From DATEDA01 sp963827595 (lineage in GTDB: Bacteria > Pseudomonadota > Gammaproteobacteria > Burkholderiales > SG8-39): a stretch of DNA of 64,000 nt. A model generated the notes under the pieces. That model did no database searches. It saw only the letters and a list, made by a program, of their open reading frames with translations, and was not told the origin of the DNA. A program made the translations under genes and the position numbers. The stretch spans positions 434,001 to 498,000 of the forward strand of contig CAWHBT010000001.1 in assembly GCA_963827595.1 (NCBI GenBank), read 5' to 3'. Below, in pieces: positions 24,642-31,932 of this stretch (position 1 is the stretch's first letter; each line of letters begins with the position of its first letter).

Positions 24642-24770
24642 ATGAATTTCCTCGATCTGCACGGCCTGTCGCCGCGCGACGACACCATGGCACGCGTGCG
24701 CGCGACCAATCCGGTCGCGCTCGCGATTCCGTGCCATCGCGCGCCGGGCAAGAGCTCGCCCGCCGGCTGA
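24642..24770 (+). pseudogene. Remnant of an O6-alkylguanine-DNA alkyltransferase active site
   Basis: A 42-codon open frame in which A-T-N-P-V-A-L-A-I-P-C-H-R matches the active-site region of Ogt/Ada proteins (N-P-x-x-x-x-x-P-C-H-R, methyl-acceptor Cys). The sequence before it (first 15 residues) and after it (P-G-K-S-S-P-A-G-stop) does not continue the family, and the recognition helix is absent. It is too short to fold as an alkyltransferase, so I treat it as a gene fragment. It lies 7 bases before a DMT transporter start. Confidence 0.55.
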
Positions 24771-24777
24771 AGTCGCG

Positions 24778-25671
24778 ATGCGGGTCCTCGATGTCGCGCG
24801 CCTGCTCGCGCTGGCGGCGCTCTGGGGCGGCTCGTTCCTGTTCATGCGCGTCGCGGTGCTGCCGCTCGGCCCGATCGCGACGGCCGAGCTGCGGGTGCTG
24901 CTTGCGGCCGCGGCGCTCCTCGTCTGGCTGCGCGTCGCCGGGGTCCGCCTCGCGTGGCGCCAGGACTGGCGGCTCTTCCTCGTCGTGGGGACGATCAACT
25001 CCGCGGCGCCCTTCGCGCTCTACGCGTTCAGCGCGCTTCATCTCCCGGTGTCCTATCTCGTGGTGCTCAACGCCACCACGCCGTTCTTCGGCGCGCTAGT
25101 CTCCGCAGCGTGGCTGGGGGAGCGCTTCACGGCCCGGGCGGCGCTCGGGCTCGTCGCCGGCGTCGGTGGCGTCGCCATGCTCGTCCGGCTCGGGCCGGTG
25201 CTGCTCACGTCGCAGGTCGTCGCGGCGATCGCGGCCAGCCTGCTCGCTGCGCTCTGCTACGCGGTCGCCGCCGCTTACCTGAAGCGGCAGGCGCGGACGC
25301 CGGCGCCGGCCGCGGTCGCGACGGGGAGCCAGCTCGCGGCAACGGTCGCGCTCCTGCCGCTGCTCCCGGTGATGCCGCCGGTCGCATGGCCGAGCTCCGG
25401 CGAGTGGATCGCCGTGGTCATGCTCGGCGTGCTCTGCACCGGCATCCCCTACCTGCTCTATTTCCGCCTGATCGCCGACGTCGGCGCCACGCGCGCGCTG
25501 ACGGTGACGTTCCTCATTCCGGCGTTCGGCATGCTGTGGGGCGCGGTGTTCCTTGGCGAGACGATCACCGGAACGATGGCCGCGGGGTGCGGCCTCGTGC
25601 TTCTCGGCACCGCGCTCATCCTGTGGCGCCGGACCGACGGACGTGCGATCGCGCTGGTGCCGAAGCCGTAG
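24778..25671 (+). CDS. EamA/DMT family transporter
   Basis: A 297-residue inner-membrane protein with ten predicted hydrophobic segments in two EamA repeats (PF00892): the first starts A-A-L-W-G-G-S-F-L-F-M-R-V-A, the second ends with F-L-G-E-T-I-T then an L-V-L-L-G-T-A-L helix. Such proteins are metabolite exporters (amino acids, nucleosides); the substrate is not predictable. It follows the alkyltransferase remnant and precedes pdxH by 40 bases. Confidence 0.85.
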   Translation: MRVLDVARLLALAALWGGSFLFMRVAVLPLGPIATAELRVLLAAAALLVWLRVAGVRLAWRQDWRLFLVVGTINSAAPFALYAFSALHLPVSYLVVLNATTPFFGALVSAAWLGERFTARAALGLVAGVGGVAMLVRLGPVLLTSQVVAAIAASLLAALCYAVAAAYLKRQARTPAPAAVATGSQLAATVALLPLLPVMPPVAWPSSGEWIAVVMLGVLCTGIPYLLYFRLIADVGATRALTVTFLIPAFGMLWGAVFLGETITGTMAAGCGLVLLGTALILWRRTDGRAIALVPKP

Positions 25672-25711
25672 AATCGCGCGAGCAACCGACCCGCAGGCTC
25701 CTGCCGCCGCC

Positions 25712-26344
25712 ATGGACATTGCCGAACGCCGCCGCGAGTACGCCCGCGCGAGCCTCGACGTCGACACCGTCGCGCGCAATCCCCTCGAGCAGTTCGCGAA
25801 GTGGTTCGACGATGCGCTGCGCTCGGAGCTGCGTGAGCCGACCGCGATGGCGCTCGCCACGGTCGACGGCGACGGGCGGCCCGCGGCGCGCATGGTGCTC
25901 CTGAAGGGCTTCGACGCCCGCGGGTTCGTCTTCTACACCAACTACGAGAGCCGCAAGGGCCGCGAGCTCGCCGCGAATCCGCACGCGAGCCTTTTGCTCT
26001 ACTGGGCCGAGCTCGAGCGCCAGATCCGGATCGAGGGCGAGATCGAGCAGCTCCCCGCCGCGGACTCCGACGAGTACTTCCGGACCCGGCCGCTCGGCGC
26101 GCGCATCGGCGCCTGGGCCTCGCCGCAGAGCCAGGTGATCGGCAAGGTCGCGCTCCTGGCCCGCGTCGCCGAGATGGGCCTGCGGCACGGGCTCAACCCG
26201 TCGCGACCCCCGCACTGGGGTGGCTATCGCGTCGTGCCGCGCGAGTTCGAGTTCTGGCAGGGACGCCCGGGCCGGCTGCACGATCGCGTGCGCTACCGGA
26301 AGTCCGCCGGCGACGGCTGGATCATCGAGCGCCTCGCCCCGTAG
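25712..26344 (+). CDS. pdxH: Pyridoxamine 5'-phosphate oxidase
   Basis: A 210-residue FMN enzyme that oxidises pyridoxine or pyridoxamine 5'-phosphate to pyridoxal 5'-phosphate in cytosolic B6 metabolism. Seen are D-G-R-P-A-A-R-M-V-L-L-K-G with FMN contacts, F-Y-T-N-Y-E-S-R-K-G, W-A-S-P-Q-S and the C-terminal R-L-H-D-R-V-R-Y-R and W-I-I-E-R-L-A-P ending, diagnostic for PdxH (PF01243, PF10590). Length matches the family. ATG 25712 follows a TAGAAT element at about 25671. Confidence 0.95.
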   Translation: MDIAERRREYARASLDVDTVARNPLEQFAKWFDDALRSELREPTAMALATVDGDGRPAARMVLLKGFDARGFVFYTNYESRKGRELAANPHASLLLYWAELERQIRIEGEIEQLPAADSDEYFRTRPLGARIGAWASPQSQVIGKVALLARVAEMGLRHGLNPSRPPHWGGYRVVPREFEFWQGRPGRLHDRVRYRKSAGDGWIIERLAP

Positions 26345-26408
26345 GGGGAGCGCGGAACGACCGGAATGCTGGGCGCGGGGCGGGCCGGTGTACGCTTCCA
26401 CGCTCCCC

Positions 26409-27401
26409 ATGGTCAACCAGCTCTCGCTCTTCAAGGGACCGCCGTCGGTCCCGGGACGCACATCGGGCGTCGGTCCGGCGCGCGTGGGCGGCGAGATCGC
26501 CGCGCTCGCCCGCGCGCTGCCGGAGAGCGTGCGTCTCGGCACGTCCTCGTGGGCGTTCCCCGGGTGGGCCGGCATCGTGTACGACCGGCCCGCCTCCGAG
26601 AACCTGCTCGCGCGCGAGGGTCTCGGTGCGTATGCGCGCCACCCGTGCCTCCGCGCGGTGGGCATCGACCGGACCTTCTACGCGCCGCTGCCGGCATTCG
26701 ACTTCGCGCGCTACGCCGCTCAGGTCCCGGCGCAGTTCCGGTTCGTGGTGAAGGCGCCGAGCCTCCTCACCGACGCCTTTCTGCGGGCCGAGCAGGGCCG
26801 GCGGCAGGCGCCGAACCAGCGCTTCCTCGACGCGCGGTTCGCGGTCGAGCACTTCGTGCGCCCGGCCGTCGAGGGCCTCGGCGACAAGTGCGGCCCGCTG
26901 CTGCTGCAGTTCCCTCCCCTCAGTCGCGACGGGACGCAGTGGCCGGCCCGTTTCGCCGCGCGCCTGGCCGGCTTCCTAGCGGCGCTGCCGAAGGGTCCCC
27001 TGTACGCGGTGGAAGTGCGGGACAGCGAGCTCCTCGTCGACGGCCTCGCCCATGCACTCAACGCGGCGGGCGTGCGCTACTGCTTCAGCGTCCACCCGCG
27101 CATGCCCGCGCTCGCCGAGCAGGCGCGGCGTCTGGCGGATCTCGCGGCCGGGCCGCTCCTCGCGCGCTGGAACCTCCGCGCCGGGCTCGAGTACGAGGTG
27201 GCAAAGGCGCGCTACGCGCCCTTCGATCGGCTCGTCGACGACGATCCGGCGACGCGGGATGCCCTCGCGCGGCTCGCTGCCGAGGCGGTCCGCGCCGGGC
27301 ATCCGGTCTTCGTGACGGCAAACAACAAGGCCGAGGGCTCGGCCCCGCTCACCGTCTTCCGGCTCGCCGGAGCGATTCGCGACGCCCTGGCCGCGCGCTG
27401 A
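26409..27401 (+). CDS. DUF72 family protein (YecE-like)
   Basis: A 330-residue TIM-barrel-like protein of DUF72 (PF01904). G-T-S-S-W-A-F-P-G-W, the R-T-F-Y segment with its Tyr, and F-R-F-V-V-K-A-P-S follow the family order. It is longer than E. coli YecE (about 270 residues) because of an N-terminal extension that includes Q-L-S-L-F. The function is not established; the fold suggests a nuclease or sugar-binding role. ATG 26409 begins right after a short spacer from pdxH. Confidence 0.8.
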   Translation: MVNQLSLFKGPPSVPGRTSGVGPARVGGEIAALARALPESVRLGTSSWAFPGWAGIVYDRPASENLLAREGLGAYARHPCLRAVGIDRTFYAPLPAFDFARYAAQVPAQFRFVVKAPSLLTDAFLRAEQGRRQAPNQRFLDARFAVEHFVRPAVEGLGDKCGPLLLQFPPLSRDGTQWPARFAARLAGFLAALPKGPLYAVEVRDSELLVDGLAHALNAAGVRYCFSVHPRMPALAEQARRLADLAAGPLLARWNLRAGLEYEVAKARYAPFDRLVDDDPATRDALARLAAEAVRAGHPVFVTANNKAEGSAPLTVFRLAGAIRDALAAR

Positions 27402-27471
27402 CGCGCGCCCGGCCCGGCCCGCGCACGCCGGCACCGCTTCGCGCTACGATGCCGGCGCCCCGGGGGAGGCC

Positions 27472-27732
27472 ATGGCAACGAAGCGGCGAAGGCTCAACAA
27501 GAAACCGGTCTGGGAGCGCGGCTACCTGTCGCACGGGTTCTGGCTCGGGAAGCGCCGGCTCGGCGTCGTAAAAGTCGAGCGCGAACCGCGCGCCGCCGGG
27601 AAGTACCGCTGGGAGGCCGGCATGCACGCCGGCGCCGCGTCCACGCTCAAGGAGGCGAAGCGCGCGGTCGAGGAAGCGGTCCTCCTCGGCACGGTGCAGC
27701 TCCCGCTCTTCGACCCGCCGCAGCGGGAGTGA
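27472..27732 (+). CDS. Small basic protein of unknown function
   Basis: An 86-residue protein with a Lys/Arg-rich N-terminus (about 1-12), two predicted strand pairs (H-G-F-W-L-G, then L-G-V-V-K-V-E) and a helix around residue 60 (T-L-K-E-A-K-R-A-V-E-E-A-V). A GGGGGAGG site precedes ATG 27472. I do not recognise a family. It lies in the same direction as the DUF72 gene, about 70 bases after it. Confidence 0.65.
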   Translation: MATKRRRLNKKPVWERGYLSHGFWLGKRRLGVVKVEREPRAAGKYRWEAGMHAGAASTLKEAKRAVEEAVLLGTVQLPLFDPPQRE

Positions 27733-27802
27733 CCGATTGCCATGACGATGGCATAGAAGTCCCCGTATCATCCGGGGCCCATGCGCCACGCGCCCCGCGC
27801 CG

Positions 27803-28321
27803 ATGCTCCCTGCCGTCCGTAGCGCCGCGCGGCTCCTCGCGGCTGCCGCGCTCGCCACGCTTGCCATGCCGGCGCCGGCGTCCGGCGGCGTCGACGCCGA
27901 CGCGCTCGGCATCAGCTTCTTCGGGCTCTCCTACCACTTCGACCGCGACCGGGCCCGCGCGCTCGGCGTGGACAACAGGGTCAACCCGGGTCTCGGCGTG
28001 CGCTACCGCTTTGCCCAGCGCGACCGCTGGAGCTTCGACGTCGAGGCCGCGGCCTACTACGACTCGGGCCGCAACACGGCGGTCGTCGCCGGCGTGGCCG
28101 CGCTCTGGCACGTCGGCCGCGGGTTCCACGCGGGCGGTGCGCTCACGCTCTTCAACAGCCCGACCTACAACAACGGCCGGGCCTTCGTCGCGCCGATTCC
28201 GCTCGTCGCGTACGACTGGGGCCCGGTCACGCTGAACGCCACCTTCCTGCCGAAGATCGAGCGCTACAACGACGTCGCGACGCTCGGGGTCTGGGTGACG
28301 TTCTGGCCGAAGCGCTGGTGA
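27803..28321 (+). CDS. Putative outer-membrane beta-barrel protein (PagP-like)
   Basis: A 172-residue protein with a signal peptide (about 1-28) and alternating amphipathic strands, including Y-R-F-A-Q-R-D-R-W-S-F-D-V-E-A-A-A-Y-Y and a terminal V-T-F-W-P-K-R-W. Ending in an aromatic residue, the pattern of an outer-membrane barrel. Length, strand number and the G-L-S-Y-H-F-D start resemble lipid A palmitoyltransferase PagP-like proteins, but I cannot place the catalytic His with confidence. Its 3' end overlaps the endonuclease V gene on the other strand. Confidence 0.55.
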   Translation: MLPAVRSAARLLAAAALATLAMPAPASGGVDADALGISFFGLSYHFDRDRARALGVDNRVNPGLGVRYRFAQRDRWSFDVEAAAYYDSGRNTAVVAGVAALWHVGRGFHAGGALTLFNSPTYNNGRAFVAPIPLVAYDWGPVTLNATFLPKIERYNDVATLGVWVTFWPKRW

Positions 28322-29014
28322 ACGCAGTACGGCGGCCGGCTCTTCCCGATTCGTCGACCGACGCGAGGCGATGCGCCCAGCGCGTCGTCTGCGGCAGGCG
28401 ATACCGCGTCACGCACGCCATCGTCCAGCGCACCGCGGCGTCGAGGCTGATCCGGTGCCCGATCGAGACGTAGACCGGCTTCACGCCGGCACGGGTGCGC
28501 AGCACCGCGCCGATCGTTTCGCCGGCGTCGACGGAGCGGCGCCCTGCGCACCGCGGCGGTCGGTCGGCGCGCCGTGCTCGCCGACGAGCCGCGTCTTCGC
28601 GACCCCGATCGACGGCGTGTCGAGCAGCAGACCGACGTGGCTCGCAATGCCGAAGCGGCGCGGGTGCGCGAATCCGTGCCCGTCGTAGAGGATGAGATCG
28701 GGCGCGACGCGCAGCCGCGCGAACGCGGCGAGCACCGCCGGCGCCTCGCGGAACGAGAGCAGCCCGGGGATGTACGGAAAACGCGTCGGCCGCCGCACCA
28801 CCGCCTTGTCGACGAGCTCGAGCCCGGGAAATGCCAGCACTGCGACGGCCGCGCGCGTGACCGCGCCGTTCCGCTCGAAGCCCACGTCGACGCCGGCGAC
28901 GTGGCGCACGCCGGCGAGCTGCCCGGCGCGAACGACGCGATCGCGGAGCTCGGCCTGCAGCGCAACGGCCGCCTTGGGAGTCAGGTTCCAGCCGTGCAGC
29001 CTGCGGGCCTTCAC
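28227..29014 (-). CDS. nfi: Endonuclease V, frameshifted
   Basis: Deoxyinosine-specific 3' endonuclease (PF04493), a repair enzyme for deaminated adenine. The first frame holds V-A-G-V-D-V-G-F with the first catalytic Asp, F-R-E-A-P-A-V, L-I-L-Y-D-G-H-G-F-A-H-P-R-R with the second, and G-V-A-K-T-R-L-V-G. After about 28550 the family continues in another frame (A-G-E-T-I-G-A-V-L-R-T-R, then P-V-Y-V-S-I-G-H-R-I-S-L). One indel in the GCGC-rich stretch near 28540-28560 would restore it. The last 30 or so codons run antisense into the barrel gene and look non-conserved, so the true end may be nearer 28320. Confidence 0.8.
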
Positions 29015-29020
29015 GCGCGA

Positions 29021-29853
29021 TCACGCTACATTGCAGTCGAGGATCCCGTGATTGTGCATCGGCCGGGCGGCGCCCGGCGCCTCGCGCTCGATCCAGGCGC
29101 CGAGCAGCGGCAGGTCCGCCATCCCCGGCAGACGGCGAATAGTGTCGTCGACCTTGCGCGCCGCCGCCTGCCCCTCGGGACCGCCGAGCAGCGTGGCGGC
29201 GAGGAACCGCAGCTCGGCGGTGGGCTGCACGCCGCTCCCGACCGGGGCCCAGAAGCGCTCGATGATGAATCGCACCACGCGCGCCACGCGCGGGATTCGG
29301 CGAGCCGCCGCTCGGCCTGCTTGAAGTAGAAAAAGAAGTGTCGGCTCTCGTCCCGGATGATCCGCGCGAGGAGCTCGGTGAGGACCGGATGGCCGGCGAC
29401 GGCGCTCAGCCGCCGGTAGCCGGTGAGCGTGGTGAGCTCGTTGATCGCGCCCCACGTCATGTGCACCGCCACGAAGTCGGGCCACGCCCGCGACACGAGC
29501 CCCATCGCGAGCTCCTCGAGCAGCGTGAGCAGGCCGACGTCCGAGCGGGCGCTCGGCCGGGGCCCGAGCGGCGAGCCGGCCGCCGCCAGGAAGCGATCGA
29601 GCGCCAGCCCATGAAAGGTTTCCTCGTGGAACCAGCAGGCGAGGAACGTCGCGACCTCCGGGTCGTCGATCGCGCGGGTGGCGAGGAGCTGCCGCACGTA
29701 CACGATCGTGTGGCTCTCGATGTCCTGCATGTAGCGGAGGATCCGCACCGCCTCCGGCGCGACCGCGTGGGCGGGCACCGCATCCCAGTCGATGTCGGAG
29801 AGGTCGAGGGCCCCGGAGCGGGCCACCCAGCGGTCGAGGTCGAAGTCGCTCAC
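29021..29853 (-). CDS. Diiron acyl-ACP desaturase-like protein, frameshifted
   Basis: A ferritin-like four-helix diiron protein resembling FA_desaturase_2 (PF03405): E46 in D-I-E-S-H, E78-T-F-H81, a Glu in I-N-E-L, and D-E-S-R-H in helix 4. That is the complete E, ExxH, E, ExxH ligand set, so metal binding should be intact. GTG 29853 gives a start just ahead of the conserved domain. Near 29285-29296 (a GCGCGC-type run) the frame shifts, and the helical C-terminus continues in the second frame (R-V-A-R-V-V-R-F-I-I-E-R-F-W) to 29021. It ends 7 bases ahead of the endonuclease V start. The substrate is unknown. Confidence 0.72.
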
Positions 29854-29937
29854 GCCCCGAATACGCCGCGGCGGCCGCAGCGGATGTCGGGCGACCCGGC
29901 CCGCGTGACGCATTTCACACCGGGCCGAGGAGGCCGG

Positions 29938-30960
29938 TTACAGACCGAACACCCGCTCCGCGTTCAGCTGGTAGAGCTTCCGCTTGTCCGCGTCGCTGAT
30001 CGGCAGGTCGTCGGTGACCTTCACTTCTTCGGGGACGAACTGGTACGGGTAGTCCATCGCGTACAGCACCCGGTCCGGCCCGAGGACGGACAGCGCGAAG
30101 AGGATCGCCGGAGCCCACTGCATCCCGCTCGTCGTGTAGTGGAAGCGTTCCTTGAGGTAGTCGCTCGGCTTCCGCTCGAGCGGCTTCACGCTCTCGTACC
30201 GGTTGGACGCCACCATCAGCCGGTGCATGAAGTCGATCCGGAAGAGGAAGTACGGGAGGCCCTCGCCGAGGTGACCGACGACCAGCCGCAGGCGCGGAAA
30301 GCGGTCGAGCGCGCCGCTCAGGACGATGCGCAGCATGTGCAGGCCCGTCTCCACCGCAAAGCCGTAGATCGCGCCGTCGAGCCCGCGCTCGAGGAACGGG
30401 CGGACCATCGCCGGCGACGGCGTGGTGGGATGCAGGTAGATCGGAACGTCCAGCGCCTGGGCTGCCTCGAAGATCTCCCAGAACTTGGGGTCGTCGAGGT
30501 ACTCGCCGCGGGTGTGGGAGTTGACCACCGCACCCTTCAGTCCGAGGCGCTTCACGGCCCGCTCGAGCTCCTGCGCCGCGCCGCGCGGATCCTGCGGGGC
30601 GATCGCCGCAAGTCCGGCGAAGCGGTCGGGGTGCCGGCGAACCGCGTCCGCCAGCTGATCGTTGGTCGAACGGGCGAGCGACGTCGCGGTCGGGGCGTCG
30701 AAGACCTGCACGCCGGGCGCGGTCAGGAACACGATCTGCCTGGCGATGCCGCTCTCATCCATCTCGCGCAGGCGTCGCTCGCCGAGATCCTGGATCCGCG
30801 CCACGAGATCGGTCGCCCGCGGTGATTTCCCGCTGAAGAACCCCCACAGGCTGCGGAACCCCGGATCGTCGAGCGCCGACTCGGCGAGGAGCCGCCGATA
30901 GCGGTCGAGGATTTCGGGCGGCGCCCAGGCCTCCTCGGCGGCGATGCGCTGGTAGCTCAC
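29938..30960 (-). CDS. Amidohydrolase-type decarboxylase (ACMSD family)
   Basis: A 340-residue amidohydrolase family 2 protein (PF04909). The start reads R-I-A-A-E-E-A-W, the E-E/H variant seen in gamma-resorcylate and dihydroxybenzoate decarboxylases, and later P-I-Y-L-H-P-T-T, V-V-G-H-L-G-E-G with metal-site His residues, and M-D-Y-P-Y with the Asp. It probably decarboxylates an aromatic or unsaturated acid. The GTG start (30960) overlaps the msrA stop by one base (TAGTG), so translation is coupled to msrA, an odd pairing. It is not near the ring-cleavage genes, so the substrate is open. Confidence 0.82.
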   Translation of the reverse strand: MSYQRIAAEEAWAPPEILDRYRRLLAESALDDPGFRSLWGFFSGKSPRATDLVARIQDLGERRLREMDESGIARQIVFLTAPGVQVFDAPTATSLARSTNDQLADAVRRHPDRFAGLAAIAPQDPRGAAQELERAVKRLGLKGAVVNSHTRGEYLDDPKFWEIFEAAQALDVPIYLHPTTPSPAMVRPFLERGLDGAIYGFAVETGLHMLRIVLSGALDRFPRLRLVVGHLGEGLPYFLFRIDFMHRLMVASNRYESVKPLERKPSDYLKERFHYTTSGMQWAPAILFALSVLGPDRVLYAMDYPYQFVPEEVKVTDDLPISDADKRKLYQLNAERVFGL

Positions 30961-31541
30961 TACCGCGCCGCCTTCTTCACCTTCGCGAGGAACTGCTTGC
31001 GGAACTTCTGCACCTTGGGCGCGACGACCCACATGCAGTAGGACTGCCCCATGTTGCGGCTGAAGTATTCCTGGTGGTAGCGCTCGGCGATCCAGAAGTC
31101 GACCGCCGGTGTGACCTCGGTGACGATCGGGTCGTCGTAGACCTTCTCGCGCGTGAGCTCGGCGATCACCGCCTCGGCGGTCTGCTTCTGCTCGGGCGAG
31201 TGATGGAAGATCGCCGAGCGGTACTGCGTGCCGACGTCGTTGCCCTGGCGGTTGAGCGTCGTCGGGTCGTGGATGACGAAGAACACCTCCAGGACCTCGC
31301 GGAACGAGATCACCCTGGGGTCGAAGGTGATGCGCACCACCTCGGCGTGACCGGTGGCGCCGGAGCAGACGTCCTCGTAGCTGGGGTCCGGATTCCGGCC
31401 CCCCATGTAGCCGGACTCCACCGACTCGACGCCGGCGAGCTCGTCGTAGACCGCTTCGAGGCACCAGAAGCAGCCGCCGGCGAGCGTGGCGACCTCCTTG
31501 CCGGGGGAGACTTCGGTCGGACGGATCGGTTGATTGGCCAT
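30960..31541 (-). CDS. msrA: Peptide-methionine (S)-S-oxide reductase MsrA, cytosolic
   Basis: A 193-residue MsrA without signal peptide; G-G-C24-F-W-C is the catalytic motif, and Y-H-Q-E-Y-F-S-R-N and Q-S-Y-C-M-W-V are the C-terminal landmarks. It reduces methionine-S-sulfoxide in cytosolic proteins. It differs clearly from the exported MsrA at 23915, so they are not a recent duplication. The frame extends upstream, but ATG 31541 starts the family. A 14-bp-arm inverted repeat lies about 95 bases upstream. Confidence 0.92.
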   Translation of the reverse strand: MANQPIRPTEVSPGKEVATLAGGCFWCLEAVYDELAGVESVESGYMGGRNPDPSYEDVCSGATGHAEVVRITFDPRVISFREVLEVFFVIHDPTTLNRQGNDVGTQYRSAIFHHSPEQKQTAEAVIAELTREKVYDDPIVTEVTPAVDFWIAERYHQEYFSRNMGQSYCMWVVAPKVQKFRKQFLAKVKKAAR

Positions 31542-31635
31542 GGGTTCGCTCGTGCTTCCTTCCTTCGTGTGGGCCGGGGCCCGGCTTCGTCGCTCCGTCG
31601 GGCGCTTCCTGGCGCGCCCGGCGCGGGCGAGGGCG

Positions 31636-31676
31636 ATTGTCCCCGAATCCTCAGCGTCCGGCGATTCGGGCACAAT
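31636..31676. promoter_or_regulatory. Long inverted repeat upstream of msrA
   Basis: Arms ATTGTCCCCGAATC (31636-31649) and GATTCGGGCACAAT (31663-31676) are complementary at 13 of 14 positions around a 13-base spacer. It could be an operator for a dimeric regulator or a transcript hairpin in the msrA leader. No copy elsewhere in the window was noticed. Confidence 0.55.
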
Positions 31677-31867
31677 GCCGCCCTTCCGCCCCCCGGATCT
31701 GGGGGTCGGGCCTCCCTGGGACCACTGGATATAGGGCCGTGAAACGGCAATGCAATTCTATTTCGCTTGCGCGACCAAACCTCAAGGAGTACGTTAACTA
31801 GCGATTCCAACCCATCTGATCTGGCTCACGGCATGACCCACTGTCGCTGCCATGATTGCAACCGCGT

Positions 31868-31893
31868 GGAGGGGAGTAGATCCGGCTCCCTCC
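31868..31893 (+). promoter_or_regulatory. Leader hairpin upstream of nrdJ
   Basis: GGAGGGGAG (31868-31876) pairs with CTCCCTCC (31886-31893) with one bulged G, loop of nine bases, and is followed by GTTTTCC. It is about 40 bases before the nrdJ ATG and includes the G-rich stretch, so it could act as an attenuator. The short T run makes termination doubtful. Confidence 0.4.
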
Positions 31894-31932
31894 GTTTTCC
31901 CTTGAACCATCGGCTCCACCCCGAGAACAACC

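Larger units (their letters stand above)
31542..31932. other. Non-coding divergent region between msrA and nrdJ
   Basis: A 391-base region with no convincing gene. The msrA half is GC-rich and holds the inverted repeat at 31636-31676. The nrdJ half, from about 31735, is much richer in A and T, and ends in a hairpin at 31868-31893. Promoters for both genes should be here, but I found no clear consensus pair. Confidence 0.6.

Noticed and set aside
31742..31932. Cobalamin riboswitch before the B12-dependent nrdJ
   Set aside because: No B12 box (GCCACTG-like) or the expected multi-stem core was found in the leader.
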